Shown: positions 37,689 through 39,119 of the stretch, one piece after another
Layout: each line of letters starts with the position of its first letter
How positions within the stretch are numbered: the stretch's first letter is position 1
Virus record (IMG/VR): IMGVR_UViG_3300013122_000003
Location: 1-39,119 of that record
Strand: one strand, 5' to 3'
Length of the DNA stretch: 39,119 nucleotides
From: a virus
Translations under genes and position numbers: made by a program
Notes under the pieces: generated by a model
Databases searched by the model: none
Seen by the model: the letters and a program-made list of their open reading frames with translations, nothing else
What the model was told of the DNA's origin: nothing

Positions 37689-39119
37689 TTAACCCGTTTC
37701 CACCGCAGGTCGGTTCGCTTGCCGGCTATTTCTGTTGATTTTTCTTGTGATCGTATCAACTAACTCGCCGCTATCAAGGTAAATGTTTTCCGTAAGATAA
37801 ATATCCCCGCTGCCGGTCCCGCCAGCAGCAGAGATTTTTGATGCCAGTTGGTCTATCCATCCGGTGTTTCTTTCAAGCGGCATGACCGCTTCTTTGCCTG
37901 CCTCACCGACCATTGCCAGTGTCGGTTGATCAACAACAGCACCAGCCGCCATTTGTGGGATAGTTGATAGCGGCCTTGTGTATGATTGTCCACCGTATGC
38001 GTACGTCTTCGGCTTGGATTTACCCGTGATATCGTAGTACCAGTCTGGCAGCGAGAAGTTGAAGAGTTTAGCTATTCCCTCCGCAGCGCTTCTCATCAGA
38101 TTGATTATTCCGTTACCTATTGAAGCAAAGAAATTGTATATCCCGCTCCCCAGTGACATCATACCGTTCCAACTGTCCGCTCCAAGTTGCATTACTTGCT
38201 TTCCCAGATTAGGAAGAGCGACAGAAAACCTTCGGAAAATCTCAGCGGCTAAAACATATACCCCTGTAATCGGATTCTGAAGCAAATACAACGCCATTTG
38301 AAATCCGTTCATTTTCTGCACAGCAGGGTCTGTCCAATTGGTAAGCATCTGCTTCGCACGATCCAATGCTCCGAAGAAGTCACCTTTGAAAATACTGTCG
38401 ACCAATCCGGTAACTGTTTCAATTGTTTTTCCCCACGCAGCAAACTTTACGCCCGCATTTTCAGCGGAAAAACCGAGATAAAACTCGTTGTCCTCCGCCC
38501 ACGTTGTTAAGCCATCTAGCCCCTTTTGTAGACTATCCACAATCCCAAAAACATTAGTAAAGGCGCCGCCCAGGCTTGATATAGCACTGCTTATACCGTT
38601 ATTCCAGATGCTGGATGCGTAGGTTTTAAGGCTATCAAGAATATTCGAAATCGGTACTGTTATTTCCTCGAATTTGTCCCTTAGAACATTTGCATTATCA
38701 GCGGCTTTTTTTGTTGAAGTTAATGCGGACGTCGTATTTTGAGCTGCACCAGATGATCCATTCGAGCGGCTCGATGATAGAATATTCAACTGGTCGAAAC
38801 TGGCCAGTGATCCCTTGGCTGCTTTTCCGGCCGCATTTGTCCGCTCTGCTAAATCAGACATGCTGTTGGACGCGTTTTCTGCATCAAGAGATATAGTGGA
38901 TACCGATTGAGAACCGAAAAGCTCAGCGGTTATTTCTGCAAAAGCGTTGCCCATATTAACAAGACCCGCCATAACCGCGTTAATTCCACGCAGGATCGGC
39001 GTGAACATGTTGATCAGTCCCTGACCGAAGCTGGCCTTGAAGCTGTCCCACTGGTTCGCCAGCATCCGCGTCTGGTTTGCCCATGATCCGGATGTCCGGG
39101 CAAAGTCACCCTGGGCGTC
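37689..39119 (-). CDS. tail tape measure protein, C-terminal part (continues from base 1)
   Basis: The remainder of the tape-measure gene. The frame is open from 39119 to the TAA at 37689, in phase with bases 1-744 when the 123-bp overlap is merged. Helical segments with hydrophobic patches (G-I-I-N-L-M-R-S-A-A-E-G-I-A-K-L-F) and Gly-rich loops continue. The C-terminus has A-G-A-V-V-D-Q-P-T-L-A-M-V-G-E-A-G-K-E-A-V-M-P-L-E, the well-known ending of Gram-positive siphophage tape measures. The whole protein has about 683 residues. Confidence 0.9.
   Translation of the reverse strand, partial: DAQGDFARTSGSWANQTRMLANQWDSFKASFGQGLINMFTPILRGINAVMAGLVNMGNAFAEITAELFGSQSVSTISLDAENASNSMSDLAERTNAAGKAAKGSLASFDQLNILSSSRSNGSSGAAQNTTSALTSTKKAADNANVLRDKFEEITVPISNILDSLKTYASSIWNNGISSAISSLGGAFTNVFGIVDSLQKGLDGLTTWAEDNEFYLGFSAENAGVKFAAWGKTIETVTGLVDSIFKGDFFGALDRAKQMLTNWTDPAVQKMNGFQMALYLLQNPITGVYVLAAEIFRRFSVALPNLGKQVMQLGADSWNGMMSLGSGIYNFFASIGNGIINLMRSAAEGIAKLFNFSLPDWYYDITGKSKPKTYAYGGQSYTRPLSTIPQMAAGAVVDQPTLAMVGEAGKEAVMPLERNTGWIDQLASKISAAGGTGSGDIYLTENIYLDSGELVDTITRKINRNSRQANRPAVETG
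38997..39119. repeat. second copy of the circular-closure repeat
   Basis: This is the exact copy of bases 1-123 and should be counted once. It holds codons of the tape-measure gene only, with no sign of a cos or pac site. Confidence 0.93.

Noticed and set aside
38997-39119. Genuine direct terminal repeat of the virion DNA
   Set aside because: The repeat lies in the middle of the tape-measure gene and restores its frame when merged, as expected from assembly of a circular map; virion ends with such a position would be accidental.

Overview
The window is one complete, circularly closed genome of a temperate long-tailed (siphovirus-like) phage, just under 39.0 kb. The first 123 bases recur exactly as the last 123 bases (38997-39119), so both ends are one point in the map and the unique circle is 38,996 bp. 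The cut falls inside the tape-measure gene, which is whole once the ends are joined. The likely host is a Bacillota bacterium (Clostridia or Negativicutes; I cannot decide). Reasons: strong AGGAGG-type ribosome sites, an SPP1/PBSX-like head module, Gram-positive phage families (Minor_capsid_1/2/3, Gp15, Holin_LLH, BC1881, KTSC, ImmA/IrrE), a GAAC-N4-GTTC SOS box, and an attP core copied from a tRNA-Val(GAC) gene.

Layout. Almost all lytic genes lie on the minus strand and form one long leftward programme. It starts at the cro-like gene near 26.0 kb and runs through early genes (25.2-21.2 kb). The replication and recombination block follows (21.2-13.7 kb): SbcC-like ATPase, Sak4-like ATPase, DUF669 protein, DEAH helicase, primase-helicase and RusA resolvase. 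An ArpU-like late regulator (12.2 kb) comes next. The late genes are terminase, portal and head (11.3-3.6 kb), connectors, tail tube, chaperones and tape measure (3.6 kb through the circle junction to 37.7 kb), tail tip and fibre (37.7-32.2 kb), and lysis (32.2-30.2 kb).

The lysogeny module is on the plus strand at 26.2-28.5 kb: a Cro/CI-type repressor without a self-cleavage domain, an ImmA-like metalloprotease, a DUF898 membrane protein and a tyrosine integrase beside attP. Two 14-bp operators sit between the repressor and the cro-like gene. Between attP and the lysis genes lies a plus-strand accessory strip (28.7-30.0 kb). It holds a small unknown gene, a gene with a consensus promoter and a LexA box and apparently leaderless mRNA, and an AT-rich NYN/PIN-like nuclease gene behind a cluster of GTGCAA inverted repeats.

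The most notable points are the SOS-controlled leaderless gene, the NYN cassette with its operator cluster, a four-unit inverted-repeat array at 14.26-14.49 kb that may be the replication origin, an unusual +1/-2 frame relation in the tail chaperone, and a possible short antisense RNA over the start of an AlpA-like gene at 24.77 kb. No CRISPR array, reverse transcriptase, insertion sequence or complete tRNA gene was seen.
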